Origin: Marmoricola sp.
Lineage (GTDB): Bacteria; Actinomycetota; Actinomycetes; Propionibacteriales; Nocardioidaceae
NCBI RefSeq assembly: GCF_025965215.1
Contig: NZ_JAOPXI010000185.1
Location: 1 to 48,130 of the forward strand
Length of the DNA stretch: 48,130 bases
Reading direction: 5' to 3'
Shown here one piece after another: positions 28,649 through 37,496 of the stretch (position 1 is the first letter of the stretch; each line of letters opens with the position of its first letter). Both the position numbers and the translations under genes were made by a program. Below the pieces are notes generated by a model. The model searched no databases, was not told the DNA's origin, and saw only the letters and a list, made by a program, of their open reading frames with translations.

Positions 28649-29460
28649 GTGCCACGACCAGCTCCGTGGCCCCCTCGGTCCAGGTTGAGCGAGTGACCCA
28701 GGTCAGGGTGCTTCGATCCGAGTGGGTCAAGATGCGCTCGCTCAGGTCGACGACGTTCACCTTGCTTGCTGCGGTCGTCGCGATGAACCTGCTCGCCGGG
28801 GTCGGTGGCGCCGTGTTCAACGCGCGCTGGCAGCACCTCGACCCGATCGAACGGCTGCGGTTCAACCCGATCGACCACAGTCTGCGTGGTGTCGTCCTCG
28901 CCCAGCTGGCGGTCGGTGTCCTCGGCGTCCTGCTGATCTCCGGCGAGTACGCCACCGGCATGGTCCGCTCGACGCTCGCCGCCGTGCCGACCCGTCTTCC
29001 GGTGCTCTGGGCCAAGACCGCGCTATACGCCGTGACCATCGCGGTGCTCATGTTCGCTGCCTCGCTGGCGGCATTCCTGGTCGGACAGCACTTCCTCCAG
29101 ACCCATGGCACGACCCTGGGTGCTGCGCACGCCTGGGAGTCCATCTTCGGCATCGCCGGCTACCTGACAGCGATCGGAGTCCTCGCCGTCGCGCTGGGCT
29201 TCATCATCCGGAGCACGGCCGGTGGGATCGCGACCTTGTTCGGGGTACTCCTGGTGCTGCCGGGGCTCGGTTCCCTGCTCCCGACCAGCTGGCAGGACCA
29301 CACCATTCCGTACTTGCCCAGCCAGGCCGGTGAGGCCATCTATGCCGCGAACCCCGACCCGAGCCTGCTGTCCCCGGGCCACGGTGTGCTGGTGCTGGTG
29401 ATCTGGATGGCGGTCGCGCTGGCAGGAGCCGCGTACGCACTCAAGACCCGCGACGTCTGA
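28645..29460 (+). CDS. ABC-2 type permease
   Basis: A 271-residue integral membrane protein with about six hydrophobic segments. It opens with the LRSEWVKMRSLRST cytoplasmic motif that typifies ABC-2 permeases paired with such ATPases. LISGEYATGMVRSTLAAVPTR is the characteristic GEY/TGT-like loop. It forms a two-gene exporter with the upstream ATPase. No dedicated regulator or substrate-synthesis gene lies next to it. Confidence 0.88.
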   Translation: MSATTSSVAPSVQVERVTQVRVLRSEWVKMRSLRSTTFTLLAAVVAMNLLAGVGGAVFNARWQHLDPIERLRFNPIDHSLRGVVLAQLAVGVLGVLLISGEYATGMVRSTLAAVPTRLPVLWAKTALYAVTIAVLMFAASLAAFLVGQHFLQTHGTTLGAAHAWESIFGIAGYLTAIGVLAVALGFIIRSTAGGIATLFGVLLVLPGLGSLLPTSWQDHTIPYLPSQAGEAIYAANPDPSLLSPGHGVLVLVIWMAVALAGAAYALKTRDV

Positions 29461-29572
29461 ACACCGGCGCCGGCGGCATTGTCTGCGTCCAGGTGGGAGA
29501 TTTTGTCACTGGCCCGATCTCGTGGGCTAGACCTTGCTTCCCTCCTGCGCCCGTTTTGTTGTGTCTGTGACG

Positions 29573-29692
29573 GCCCCCGTCGTCTAGTGGTTACCGATCG
29601 CTGGGTGACCAGATTCGTGCGCGGATCGGGCGTCGCTGGGGCAACCCCTCGGAACTGCCCAGCGGCAGGCGGTACTACCGATCGTTGGGGGC
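29573..29692 (+). promoter_or_regulatory. Foldable 5' leader of the LPXTG gene, starting with a tRNA-Glu-like 5' end
   Basis: Bases 29573-29593 read as the first 21 bases of a tRNA-Glu (acceptor 5' strand plus D-loop), but no anticodon or T arm follows. The region can fold. An outer stem 29573-29578/29687-29692 pairs GCCCCC with GGGGGC. Stem 29594-29599/29624-29629 pairs CCGATC with GATCGG and encloses CTGG-GTGA-CCAG (29601-29612, a GNRA-type loop). Hairpin 29634-29640/29658-29664 is 7 bp. The GGGGGC arm touches the AGGA ribosome site at 29693-29696. It matches no riboswitch class I recognise. Confidence 0.45.
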
Positions 29693-29701
29693 AGGACGCA
29701 C

Positions 29702-32700
29702 ATGAACATTCGGCCGACTCGGGCTTTTCGGAGCTTCGGAATCATCAACCGCAGGAACCCGTTCGCGCGGATGCTCGTGATCCTCGTCACCGCGGCGATC
29801 GCACTCGTGCTGGGCACGGGGCCCGGCATGGCCGACGACCTGAGTCCTGGGGCTCCGACGCCGACGGGCACCTCGACCCCGGCCGCTTCGCCGAGCGCGA
29901 CCGCGACGCCCGATCCGTCTCCTTCCACGACTCCGCCGGAGAGCCCTGCGTCGAGTCCCAGCACCGATGCGGCCACGCAGACGATTGCTCCGTCGTCGCC
30001 CGCGGCGCCCAGCACGGGTGTCACCTCGTCGGTTGCCACCGGCTCCGGCACGTCCGGCACCAGGCCGCCTCGGAAGACCCTGGCGGCATCGTTCAGCTCG
30101 GTGGTCTCGGCAGCGCTGGCAAGCCAGTGCGATCCCCAGCACAGCCCTGTCCTCGTCGGCCTCTTCGAGATCGACGGCAACACCTGCGTCGACGATCCGA
30201 CCAAGCAGGACTGGGACACCACGGGGATGCACGTCGACGACGGCGCCAAGGACAGCACGGCGTACACGCAGGGTGACTCGGAGAGCACCGACCCCGCGGG
30301 TTGGCACACAGGCGGCTCCTCGCAGGGCAAGGACGACATCACCGATGCCTGGAGCTACACCAACATCGTCGCCGGTGACGTGTGGACCCTGTTCGCGGTG
30401 CACCGCGTGGACAACAACGGCACCACGACGTACGACGTCGAGCTCAACCAGAACACGAACAGCGCTCCCCAGCGGCCCTCGCGCAGCCCCGGGGACCTGC
30501 TGCTCCAGTTCGCCGTCAACGGAACCGGACCTCTCACCTTCGACCAGGCGTACAGCTGGACGGCCACGACGGCCTTCACTGACCCCGGCTGCTTCCAGTC
30601 CGGCAGTACTGGCTTCGGTTGGTGCCCGCTGAACACCGTGGCGCCACCGTTGTTCTTCTCTCGCACGAGCACCGACGGCTTGTTCGCCGAGGGCGCGATC
30701 AACCTGAGCGGACTCGGGCGGGCGAACGGTGGCATCTGCACCGGCTCGTTCGGGCAGATGAACATCCGCACCGTGGCCTCCGAGTCGCACACAGCGGCCC
30801 TCCAGGACTACGTGCTGCCGTTCAACACGAACATTGCGCCGACCTGCGGCTCGATCGTGATCAACAAGTTCGACGGCGGGAACACCCCTGTCGGCGGGGC
30901 ACACTTCACGATCAGCCCAGATCCGACGCCGGGGTCGACCTCCACCACCCCGGTCACGCTGATCGATGGCGGCACCGGCGACGCGGACCACACCGCCAAC
31001 GGCGTGATCACCATCAGTCCGGCCCAGGCCGGCGACTACACCGTGGTCGAGACCCAGGCACCGACCGGTTACCTGATGCCGACCACCACCAGCATCCAGC
31101 TCACGCTGGCGCCAGGCGCCGACCAGACCGCGACGTTCAACTTCCACGACCCGAAGCAGTGGCAGGCCCTGACGGCGACCAAGACCGCCGTCCCGACGTA
31201 CACGGCCAGCTATGACTGGTCGATCGTCAAGGAGATCTCCAAGACCGGGTCGGCACCCTGGGTCGCGGACACGACCTCGGGCACACCGCTGACCAAGACC
31301 GTGCCTGCGGCAGGGAACCCGACGAACGATGCGCTGTCCTACCGGGTCAGCGCCACCGAAGGTGCCCGGACGACCTCGCTCTACAAGGTCAGCGGCAACA
31401 TCAGTGTGACGAACGCGAACGCGAGCGCCGTCAACGCCAACCTGAGCGACGCGTTGCCGGGTGCGACCTGCCTGGTCGGGGGCAACGCCGTCGACACGGT
31501 CGCGGTGCCTTCGGGTACGACGGCGTACCCCTACGTCTGCTCGTTCGCCGGTACACCGGCCGCGGGCCAGCTCACCGGCGTGAACACCGCCTCGGTGACC
31601 TGGGCCAAGGCGGACTACCCGCAGGTCCAGGGCGACGTGAACGCGGCCGGCAACTACTCGGTGAGCCCGACTGCCGGCTATGCCTTCGGTGCGGAGACGA
31701 CGTCGATCAACAAGACCGTCACGGTCACCGACGACCACCACACCTTCGCTCCTGCCCTGCAGTTCACCTGGGGCGTCGGCGGGCCGGTCCACACCTCGGC
31801 CGTCTACACGCAGAGCTTCTCGGCAGCGCCTGGCACCTGCTCGGCCGTCCTGGCCAACACGGCCACCCTCACCGGAGACAACTCCGCTGTTCTGGGCACG
31901 GACTCGGCCTACGGGAAGCTGTGCGTCGCGCAGGATCTGGGCATCACCAGGATCGACGCCCGAGGGTTCACGCGCACCTACCCCTGGTCGATCTCGAAGG
32001 GGACCAGCACGCCGAAGGTGCTTGTCAACGGGGGAGCGGCGTCGGCGGACTACTCGGTCACCGTGACTGCCGGCGACGGCACCGACAGCGCCTGGGCCAT
32101 GACCGGAACGATCACGGCTCACAACCCGAACGACTTCGAGTCGGTCTCGGTGACCGGGGTCCCGATCTCGTACACCGGCGGCGGGACCTGCTCGGTCACC
32201 GGAGTGGCGTTCCCCGTGGTCATCGCCGCGGGCGGGTCGCAGGACTTCGCCTACTCCTGCAACTTCGGCGTGCAGCCCAACTACACGGGCACGATCAACG
32301 CCACGGTGCAGTGGGACCAGACCAGCGCCTCGACGCCTGACGGATCGACCTCGGACGGACTCGGCGTGACCGAGGCCGACTGGACCAAGACCCTGGTCAA
32401 CAACACGGTCACGGTCCACGACGACCACGCCGCGGGCGAGGACCACGTCGTGGCGACGCTCGACTGGGCCACCGTGCACGCGATGCCGAACCACCAGGAC
32501 GTGCTCACCTACACCGTCGCGCTGCAGAACCTGCCCGACGGTGGTACCTGCGACACCAAGACGAACACGGCTTGGATCGTCGGCGACGGGCTGGTCCACC
32601 TCGACAGTGACCAGAGCTCCGCGAACAACCAGGCGATGGTGCAGGTCTGCAACCCGATCGGCCTGAGCGTCGATGACAGTGCGACCGGCGACTTCACGCG

Positions 32701-35077
32701 CACCTACAACTGGAAGATCGACAAGTTCATCAACACCGATCAGAAGTCGCAGACGGAGCACATCGACAGCTACGACCACACCTTCGACTACACGGTGATC
32801 GCGACGCCGCTGCCGCGGGTCGACAGCGGCTGGACGGTCAGCGGGACGATCGGGGTCGACAACGACAACACTGATCCCGCCATTGCCCCGATCACGGTCA
32901 CCGGTGTCGGTGAGCTGCTGAACGTCGGCGCGGTCTCCAACTGCCTCTACAACAAGGCGGTTCCGTTCGACCTGTCCTCCGGCGCTCACGCCGACATCGG
33001 GTTCACCTGCACGGTTCAGCCCACGCCGATCAACAACGGCGGTGAGCCTCCGGTCTACGGCGGCACCCACCAGGCGAACGTGACGTGGGGGACCACGGGC
33101 ACAGCGACCTCGTCCAGCGCCAACGTCGCCTGGAACGCGCCGAACGAGATCGACAAGTCGATCGCGATCTACGACAACGAGGTCACCAACAGCGCGAACC
33201 CGGTCAAGCTCGGTGCCGACGCCGTCTGGAACGCAGCCGGTACGCCGACGACCCTGACGTACTCGCTCGACCTGAGCGTCCCGCAGAGCACTGCCGGGAG
33301 CTGCGCTCCGCAGTTCAACAACCTGGCCTGGCTGGGCGGCAACGGCGTCACCCCGACCGCCAGGCAGAGCAGCGCTGCCGCGATCATCTGCGTGAACGCG
33401 GCCGCGTGGACGCTGTCGAAGGCGAGCGTCTCCGACCCGAGTCCGCTGATGCCCGGTGGCACGATCACCTACACCCTCACGGTCACGCACACCGCGGGCG
33501 TACCCGCCCAGAACGTGGTGGTCGTGGACGACCTGAGCAAGGTGCTGAACAACACCGGCGGTCTGCTGAACGTGGTGGCCAGCGATGGCTCCGCGTTGCT
33601 GGTGCAGCCGGTGGGCACGCTCCTGGCCTGGACCATCCCGGTCCTGTCGAGCTCTGCCACGCTGACCTACACGGTCCAGGTCAACCCCGACGCGTGGAAC
33701 ACGACGTTCACCAACGCGGCGACACCGCAGAGTCCTGGTGGGACCTGTGTAGGTGCCAACAACTGTTCGACCACCGACCACACGCCGGCCCTGCCCAAGC
33801 TGACGCTCCAGAAGGACGTCATCAACGGCAAGGGCGGCACGGCGGTCAGCAAGGACTGGACCCTGACGGCAACGCCGGTGTCGATCGCCGGCCAGAGCAC
33901 CGTCACCGGGAACGGTGACCCGACCGATGCGGGCGGCACATCGGACAAGGACGTGCTTGCCGGGACCTACACCCTCAGCGAGAGCGGCGGACCGGCGGGC
34001 TACTCGCAGGTCGGCGGCTGGAACTGCGGGCCCAACAACCCGGTGACCGGCGATCAGGTCACCCTGGCACTCGACACCACCGTGACCTGCACGGTCACGA
34101 ACCAGCAGGATTCTGTCTGGAGGATCGTCAAGACCAGTGATCCGGCCTCCGGGACGGTGCAGCCGGGCCAGCAGATCACCTACACGCTGACCCCGACCTG
34201 GGTCGCTGGCGTGAACCCGACGAACCTGAACATCACCGACGACTTCAGCGGGCTGGTCGGCAAGACGTCGGCGGTGGTGATCAACGACCCGAACGTCACG
34301 ATGAACGGCAACAACACGTTCACCTGGCACATCGCCACGCTCACCGACCAGACGGCGCCACTGAGCTACACGGTGACGGTGAACGCAGATGCGATCGGCG
34401 TGACGCTGATCAACCTGGTGACCGCACCGGGCACCAACTGCCCGCCACCGGTGGTGGGCCGCCATGCGGCCGCAGCGGTCACGGTGACACCGGACGACTG
34501 CACCACGGTGCACGAGACCCCGGAGTGGACCCTGCAGAAGACATCGGCCCCGGCGACCAACTCCTCGGTCTCCCCGGGCGACGTCATCAGCTACACGCTC
34601 ACGGTCACCAACACCTCGGACGCCGAAGTGAGCGGGATGCATGTGACCGACGACCTGACCAAGGTGCTCGACACGGCCACGCTGAACGAGACTCCGGACG
34701 GCGTCATCTGGACCGTGGTCGGCAACACGCTCACCTGGAACGTGCCCGACCTCGCACCGGGTGCGAGTGCCCAGCTGATGTACTCGGTGACCCTCAACTC
34801 CGGGCCCGTCACGGTGGTCGACAACATCGCAGCTCCGGTCGAGGTCACCGGGCACTGCGTGGCCGCCGGCGCCTGCGAGACGGTCCAGACACCCAACGCG
34901 TTGCCGCCCGTGGTCTGCACCACGAACTGTGGACACGTGGTCAGTCCGCCGTCGTTGCCCAACACGGGTGGTCCGAATGCACGCCTGGCCTACCTCGGTC
35001 TGACTCTGCTCGTCTGCGGCGGAGTGCTGATGCTGGCAGGCAAGCGGCGTCGTTACCAGGGCCGCTACCGGGGCTGA
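29702..35077 (+). CDS. Giant LPXTG-anchored surface protein with CnaB-like and DUF11-like repeats
   Basis: A 1791-residue cell-wall protein. A signal segment (about 23-45, MLVILVTAAIALVLG) is followed by a Ser/Thr/Pro-rich stalk (about 47-125) and a Cys-containing N-terminal domain (about 135-375). A SpaA/CnaB-like module follows (about 381-475; Lys in IVINKFDGG and Glu in VVETQAPTGYL fit an isopeptide pair). Then come about six to eight Ig-like modules with recurring openings (YDWSIVK, YPWSISK, YNWKIDK) and DUF11-type units (PGGTITYTLTVTH, PGDVISYTLTVTN). The sorting signal is LPNTG at about 1752-1756, then a hydrophobic helix and KRRR. No sortase gene is in the window. The likely role is adhesion or structure. 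AGGA precedes ATG 29702. Confidence 0.92.
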   Translation: MNIRPTRAFRSFGIINRRNPFARMLVILVTAAIALVLGTGPGMADDLSPGAPTPTGTSTPAASPSATATPDPSPSTTPPESPASSPSTDAATQTIAPSSPAAPSTGVTSSVATGSGTSGTRPPRKTLAASFSSVVSAALASQCDPQHSPVLVGLFEIDGNTCVDDPTKQDWDTTGMHVDDGAKDSTAYTQGDSESTDPAGWHTGGSSQGKDDITDAWSYTNIVAGDVWTLFAVHRVDNNGTTTYDVELNQNTNSAPQRPSRSPGDLLLQFAVNGTGPLTFDQAYSWTATTAFTDPGCFQSGSTGFGWCPLNTVAPPLFFSRTSTDGLFAEGAINLSGLGRANGGICTGSFGQMNIRTVASESHTAALQDYVLPFNTNIAPTCGSIVINKFDGGNTPVGGAHFTISPDPTPGSTSTTPVTLIDGGTGDADHTANGVITISPAQAGDYTVVETQAPTGYLMPTTTSIQLTLAPGADQTATFNFHDPKQWQALTATKTAVPTYTASYDWSIVKEISKTGSAPWVADTTSGTPLTKTVPAAGNPTNDALSYRVSATEGARTTSLYKVSGNISVTNANASAVNANLSDALPGATCLVGGNAVDTVAVPSGTTAYPYVCSFAGTPAAGQLTGVNTASVTWAKADYPQVQGDVNAAGNYSVSPTAGYAFGAETTSINKTVTVTDDHHTFAPALQFTWGVGGPVHTSAVYTQSFSAAPGTCSAVLANTATLTGDNSAVLGTDSAYGKLCVAQDLGITRIDARGFTRTYPWSISKGTSTPKVLVNGGAASADYSVTVTAGDGTDSAWAMTGTITAHNPNDFESVSVTGVPISYTGGGTCSVTGVAFPVVIAAGGSQDFAYSCNFGVQPNYTGTINATVQWDQTSASTPDGSTSDGLGVTEADWTKTLVNNTVTVHDDHAAGEDHVVATLDWATVHAMPNHQDVLTYTVALQNLPDGGTCDTKTNTAWIVGDGLVHLDSDQSSANNQAMVQVCNPIGLSVDDSATGDFTRTYNWKIDKFINTDQKSQTEHIDSYDHTFDYTVIATPLPRVDSGWTVSGTIGVDNDNTDPAIAPITVTGVGELLNVGAVSNCLYNKAVPFDLSSGAHADIGFTCTVQPTPINNGGEPPVYGGTHQANVTWGTTGTATSSSANVAWNAPNEIDKSIAIYDNEVTNSANPVKLGADAVWNAAGTPTTLTYSLDLSVPQSTAGSCAPQFNNLAWLGGNGVTPTARQSSAAAIICVNAAAWTLSKASVSDPSPLMPGGTITYTLTVTHTAGVPAQNVVVVDDLSKVLNNTGGLLNVVASDGSALLVQPVGTLLAWTIPVLSSSATLTYTVQVNPDAWNTTFTNAATPQSPGGTCVGANNCSTTDHTPALPKLTLQKDVINGKGGTAVSKDWTLTATPVSIAGQSTVTGNGDPTDAGGTSDKDVLAGTYTLSESGGPAGYSQVGGWNCGPNNPVTGDQVTLALDTTVTCTVTNQQDSVWRIVKTSDPASGTVQPGQQITYTLTPTWVAGVNPTNLNITDDFSGLVGKTSAVVINDPNVTMNGNNTFTWHIATLTDQTAPLSYTVTVNADAIGVTLINLVTAPGTNCPPPVVGRHAAAAVTVTPDDCTTVHETPEWTLQKTSAPATNSSVSPGDVISYTLTVTNTSDAEVSGMHVTDDLTKVLDTATLNETPDGVIWTVVGNTLTWNVPDLAPGASAQLMYSVTLNSGPVTVVDNIAAPVEVTGHCVAAGACETVQTPNALPPVVCTTNCGHVVSPPSLPNTGGPNARLAYLGLTLLVCGGVLMLAGKRRRYQGRYRG

Positions 35078-35114
35078 CACGCACCGGAAGCCTCGGCGAC
35101 GCTGCGCGCGCGAT

Positions 35115-35150
35115 GCACGGTCACGGCCCCATGAGGGGACGTGACCGTGC
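35115..35150 (+). terminator. Strong stem-loop after the LPXTG gene, no U-tract
   Basis: An 11-bp perfect stem (35115-35125 with 35140-35150) encloses a further CCCC/GGGG pairing with an ATGA loop. The lack of a U-tract fits the U-less hairpins proposed as terminators in actinobacteria. Confidence 0.55.
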
Positions 35151-35219
35151 CTCGTGACGCAGACTTGTCCTGACCAGGAACGCGCGCTCCTACGGCGGCC
35201 TGGAAAGGAGGTGTTCGTG

Positions 35220-35687
35220 GTGACCGCGGTGACGCTGCTGAACGCCTCCTACGAACCGTTGGCCACGGTGTCGTTCCAGCACGCCGTGAAGATGCTGTTC
35301 CGCGAGGTCGCGATCGTCGAGGAAGCAGACGTGCACCCCGACGGTGGTCCGCGGATGATCGGCCCGCACCCGTGGCCGCGGGTGATCAGGCTGGTGCGCT
35401 ACGTGGCCACCAAGTGGCTTTACCGACCCGCGGGCTGGTCCCGCCACGGGGTGTTCACCCGCGATCATCACCGTTGCGGCTACTGCGGAGGCAGAGCGAC
35501 GACCATCGATCACATCGTTCCCGAGTCGCGGGGAGGGCCCTGGTCGTGGAGCAACAACGTGGCGGCCTGCGGGCCGTGCAACGGGGCCAAGGGCAATCGC
35601 ACCCCGGAGGAGGCAGGGATGGCGCTGCGCACGGAGCCGTACGTGCCATCGCGGGCCCAGCTGGTCGCGCTCCAGCGCGAAGACTGA
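35220..35687 (+). CDS. HNH endonuclease family protein
   Basis: A 155-residue HNH protein. The zinc CXXC is Cys86/Cys89 (CGYC), the catalytic dyad Asp97-His98 (IDHIVPESRGG), then Asn113 (WSNNVAAC) and Cys117/Cys120 (CGPCNGAKGNRTP). It begins VTLLNASYEPL, the usual opening of the single-domain chromosomal HNH family, whose cellular role is unknown. GTG 35220 (or 35217) is chosen because a near-perfect AAAGGAGGTG (35204-35213) lies just upstream; the frame is open back to 35154 without similarity. No methylase is adjacent, so nothing supports a restriction role. Confidence 0.9.
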   Translation: MTAVTLLNASYEPLATVSFQHAVKMLFREVAIVEEADVHPDGGPRMIGPHPWPRVIRLVRYVATKWLYRPAGWSRHGVFTRDHHRCGYCGGRATTIDHIVPESRGGPWSWSNNVAACGPCNGAKGNRTPEEAGMALRTEPYVPSRAQLVALQRED

Positions 35688-35689
35688 CG

Positions 35690-35731
35690 GAGAGGCCGGC
35701 GAAGGGCTTCCCCACCCGACTCCGGCCTCTC
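35690..35731. terminator. Bidirectional hairpin between convergent genes
   Basis: GAGAGGCCGG (35690-35699) and CCGGCCTCTC (35722-35731) form a perfect 10-bp stem with a 22-base loop, between the HNH gene and the convergent hydrolase gene. No U-tract is present on either side. Confidence 0.5.
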
Positions 35732-35750
35732 AACGCACACGGTAGGGGTG

Positions 35751-36584
35751 TTACCCGGCCAGGAACGGGAGCAACGCCGCGAGGAAATCCGCTTCGTTCT
35801 CGCGGTGCGGCCAGTGGCCCGCGCCATCGAGGATCTTCACCGTGCAGGGTCCGGTGAAGCGGCTCGGCGTGGCTGCGTAGCCCTGGTGGAGGACCGCAGG
35901 CTCGTCGGCGCCCCCGACGACGAGGGCCGGCACGGCGATGGTTGCCCGGTAGAGCGGCGTCCCCGGCTTGAGCGCCTTGTAGTAGGCGAGCGCGCCGCGC
36001 AGCACGCGGGGATCGCTGAACGCCTCGACGGCCGACCTGACGGAGACGTCCCGCATCGGTCCGTCCCAGTGGGGCGCCCACCGCCGGTACAGCCGGTCCA
36101 CCATGCTCAACCCGAACAGCCGGGCCGTTGTCTCTGCCCACGGCAGCTTGAAGTAGAGGAAGTGGCGACCGGTCCAGGCAGTCCTGAGCGACGGCTTCAA
36201 CGTGCTCGGGTGAGGAATGCCGAGCGCGACCATCTTGGTGACGCGGTCGGGGTGCACCGTCGCCGAGCTGTAGGTGGCGTCCGCGCCCCAGTCGTGACCG
36301 ATCACGACTGCTGTGTCGGCCCCGAGGGCGTCGAGCAGCAGCGCCACATCATCTGCCTGGTCCCGGGTCGTGAAGGCACGGGCGCTGAAGGTAGCCGGGT
36401 GGTACCCGCGCAGGTACGGCGCCACGGTCCGGTAACCGGCCGTGTTGAGGTGTCCGCGAAGGCTGTCCCATCCGGTGGGCAGGTCCGGGAAGCCGTGCAG
36501 GAGAAGGACGAGCGGGCCTTCGCCACTGTCGACGTACCGGAACGTCTGCCCGCCAGCGGTCGCCTCACGCCACTGGATCGTCAC
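35751..36584 (-). CDS. Alpha/beta hydrolase, epoxide-hydrolase-like
   Basis: A 277-residue alpha/beta hydrolase. The oxyanion motif HGFP is at residues 30-33. The nucleophile is Asp98 in GHDWG, as in epoxide hydrolases and haloalkane dehalogenases rather than Ser esterases. The catalytic His is in GAGHWPHRE near the C-terminus. The cap region between carries Tyr and Trp residues. The physiological substrate is unknown. The GTG 36584 start has no ribosome site but is preceded by a leaderless promoter box. It is convergent with the HNH gene and divergent from the VOC gene. Confidence 0.88.
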   Translation of the reverse strand: MTIQWREATAGGQTFRYVDSGEGPLVLLLHGFPDLPTGWDSLRGHLNTAGYRTVAPYLRGYHPATFSARAFTTRDQADDVALLLDALGADTAVVIGHDWGADATYSSATVHPDRVTKMVALGIPHPSTLKPSLRTAWTGRHFLYFKLPWAETTARLFGLSMVDRLYRRWAPHWDGPMRDVSVRSAVEAFSDPRVLRGALAYYKALKPGTPLYRATIAVPALVVGGADEPAVLHQGYAATPSRFTGPCTVKILDGAGHWPHRENEADFLAALLPFLAG

Positions 36585-36590
36585 GGGCTG

Positions 36591-36596
36591 ATGGTA
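36591..36596 (-). promoter_or_regulatory. Leaderless -10 box of the hydrolase gene
   Basis: On the minus strand, TACCAT ends exactly six bases before GTG 36584, so the transcript would begin on the start codon. Confidence 0.45.
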
Positions 36597-36681
36597 GGCC
36601 TGGCGGCTGTCGATCCGAGGAGCATTCGAGCGTCATCAGGTCAGAGGCCGTCATCCGACGGCCCCGGAACCGGAGGTCATC

Positions 36682-37032
36682 ATGAGCCACCCCATCGTGC
36701 ACGCAGAGATCCGGTCGAGCGACCCGGACGCGACCCGCGCCTTCTTCGGCGAGCTGTTCGGCTGGACGTACCCGACCGAAGGCGCCTTTCCCGGTTACAC
36801 CTTCGTCGAGACCGGAGTGCCCGGCGCGCTGTACACGGCCATCAGCCCCCTTCAGGGCGACGACGACCTCGTCACGTTCTTCGTGGGTGTGGAGGACATC
36901 GCAGCCTCGGTCGCCGACGCAACCCGGCTCGGCGGTCGCGTGATCCAGGATCCGGTCGAGGTCCCCGGGGTCTCGTTCGCGCTGATCGCAGACCCGCTGG
37001 GCCACGTGGTCGGGCTGGCCCAACAGCTCTGA
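36682..37032 (+). CDS. VOC (glyoxalase/bleomycin-resistance) family protein
   Basis: A 116-residue single-module VOC protein. It shows the paired beta-alpha-beta-beta-beta pattern: HAEIRSSDPDATRAFFGELFGW, then FFVGVEDIAASVADATRLGG and the closing IADPLGHVVGLAQ. Metal or substrate residues may include His7 and the late Glu/His positions, but Glu is replaced near the end (VVGLAQQL), so catalytic activity is uncertain. GGAGG (36672-36676) precedes ATG. Its substrate is unknown. Confidence 0.85.
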   Translation: MSHPIVHAEIRSSDPDATRAFFGELFGWTYPTEGAFPGYTFVETGVPGALYTAISPLQGDDDLVTFFVGVEDIAASVADATRLGGRVIQDPVEVPGVSFALIADPLGHVVGLAQQL

Positions 37033-37072
37033 CGGCTGTCGACGGCCCTGTCCGCCTGGGGGTGCCCCCGGG

Positions 37073-37078
37073 TAGGCT
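37073..37078 (+). promoter_or_regulatory. -10 box of the 124-residue protein gene
   Basis: TAGGCT lies ten bases before ATG 37089, predicting a leader of about four bases and no ribosome site. A GGGGGTGCCCCC palindrome lies immediately upstream. Confidence 0.4.
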
Positions 37079-37088
37079 CGGAACCCAG

Positions 37089-37463
37089 ATGGAAGAGAAC
37101 AAGGCACGCAGGGTCGTCGACGCGCTCAGGGAGCGCGGTACCGACGCTGAGTTGGCTCGCGTCGGCGTCTACCAGTTCGGCATCACGATCAAGCTCCCCG
37201 ACGGCCGCGAGGCCACGTGGGACTCCGACGACACCGCCACGCTCGAGGCCCAGGTGATGCGTGACGGTGACCTGGTCGGCTTCGTCCCCGAGATCGAAGG
37301 CTCCGACGACTTCACCGAGGAGCAGATCATCGACGCGATCGTCCGCACCGACTACGACCTGCCGATCGCGACGCGGCGCTCGGCGGCACCCGCTCCGACT
37401 CCGGCGCTGCCGCAGAAGGGCGGCCTGTTCCGCCGGTTCCGGGACGGTTTCCGCTACAGCTGA
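37089..37463 (+). CDS. Hypothetical protein, 124 residues
   Basis: A soluble acidic protein I do not recognise. Residues 1-90 look like a compact alpha/beta domain (RVVDALRERGTDAELARVG, FGITIKLPDGREATWDSDD, then an acidic GSDDFTEEQIIDAIV helix). A Pro-rich linker leads to a basic C-terminal tail GLFRRFRDGFRY that could touch membrane or nucleic acid. No signal peptide is present. The codon use and a promoter box at the start support it as a real gene. It stands between the VOC gene and an acyltransferase. Confidence 0.72.
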   Translation: MEENKARRVVDALRERGTDAELARVGVYQFGITIKLPDGREATWDSDDTATLEAQVMRDGDLVGFVPEIEGSDDFTEEQIIDAIVRTDYDLPIATRRSAAPAPTPALPQKGGLFRRFRDGFRYS

Positions 37464-37484
37464 ACCGGGCCCGCCTCGACGCGG

Positions 37485-37490
37485 TAACGT
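37485..37490 (+). promoter_or_regulatory. Leaderless -10 box of the acyltransferase gene
   Basis: TAACGT ends exactly six bases before GTG 37497, which would make the transcript leaderless. Confidence 0.45.
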
Positions 37491-37496
37491 CCCCGG

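Noticed and set aside
29571-29650. A complete tRNA-Glu gene
   Set aside because: Only the first 21 bases match; anticodon stem, T arm and 3' acceptor strand are missing.
29675-35080. A 1801-codon open frame on the minus strand opposite the LPXTG gene
   Set aside because: It mirrors the sense gene. High GC and rare use of TTA, CTA and TCA codons in the sense frame keep this antisense frame open. Its product is Arg/Val/Gly/His-rich with no domains, while the sense frame has a signal peptide, modules and a sorting signal.
35220-35687. HNH gene as part of a restriction-modification system
   Set aside because: No methyltransferase or specificity gene is adjacent, and the single-domain form is common as an isolated chromosomal gene.
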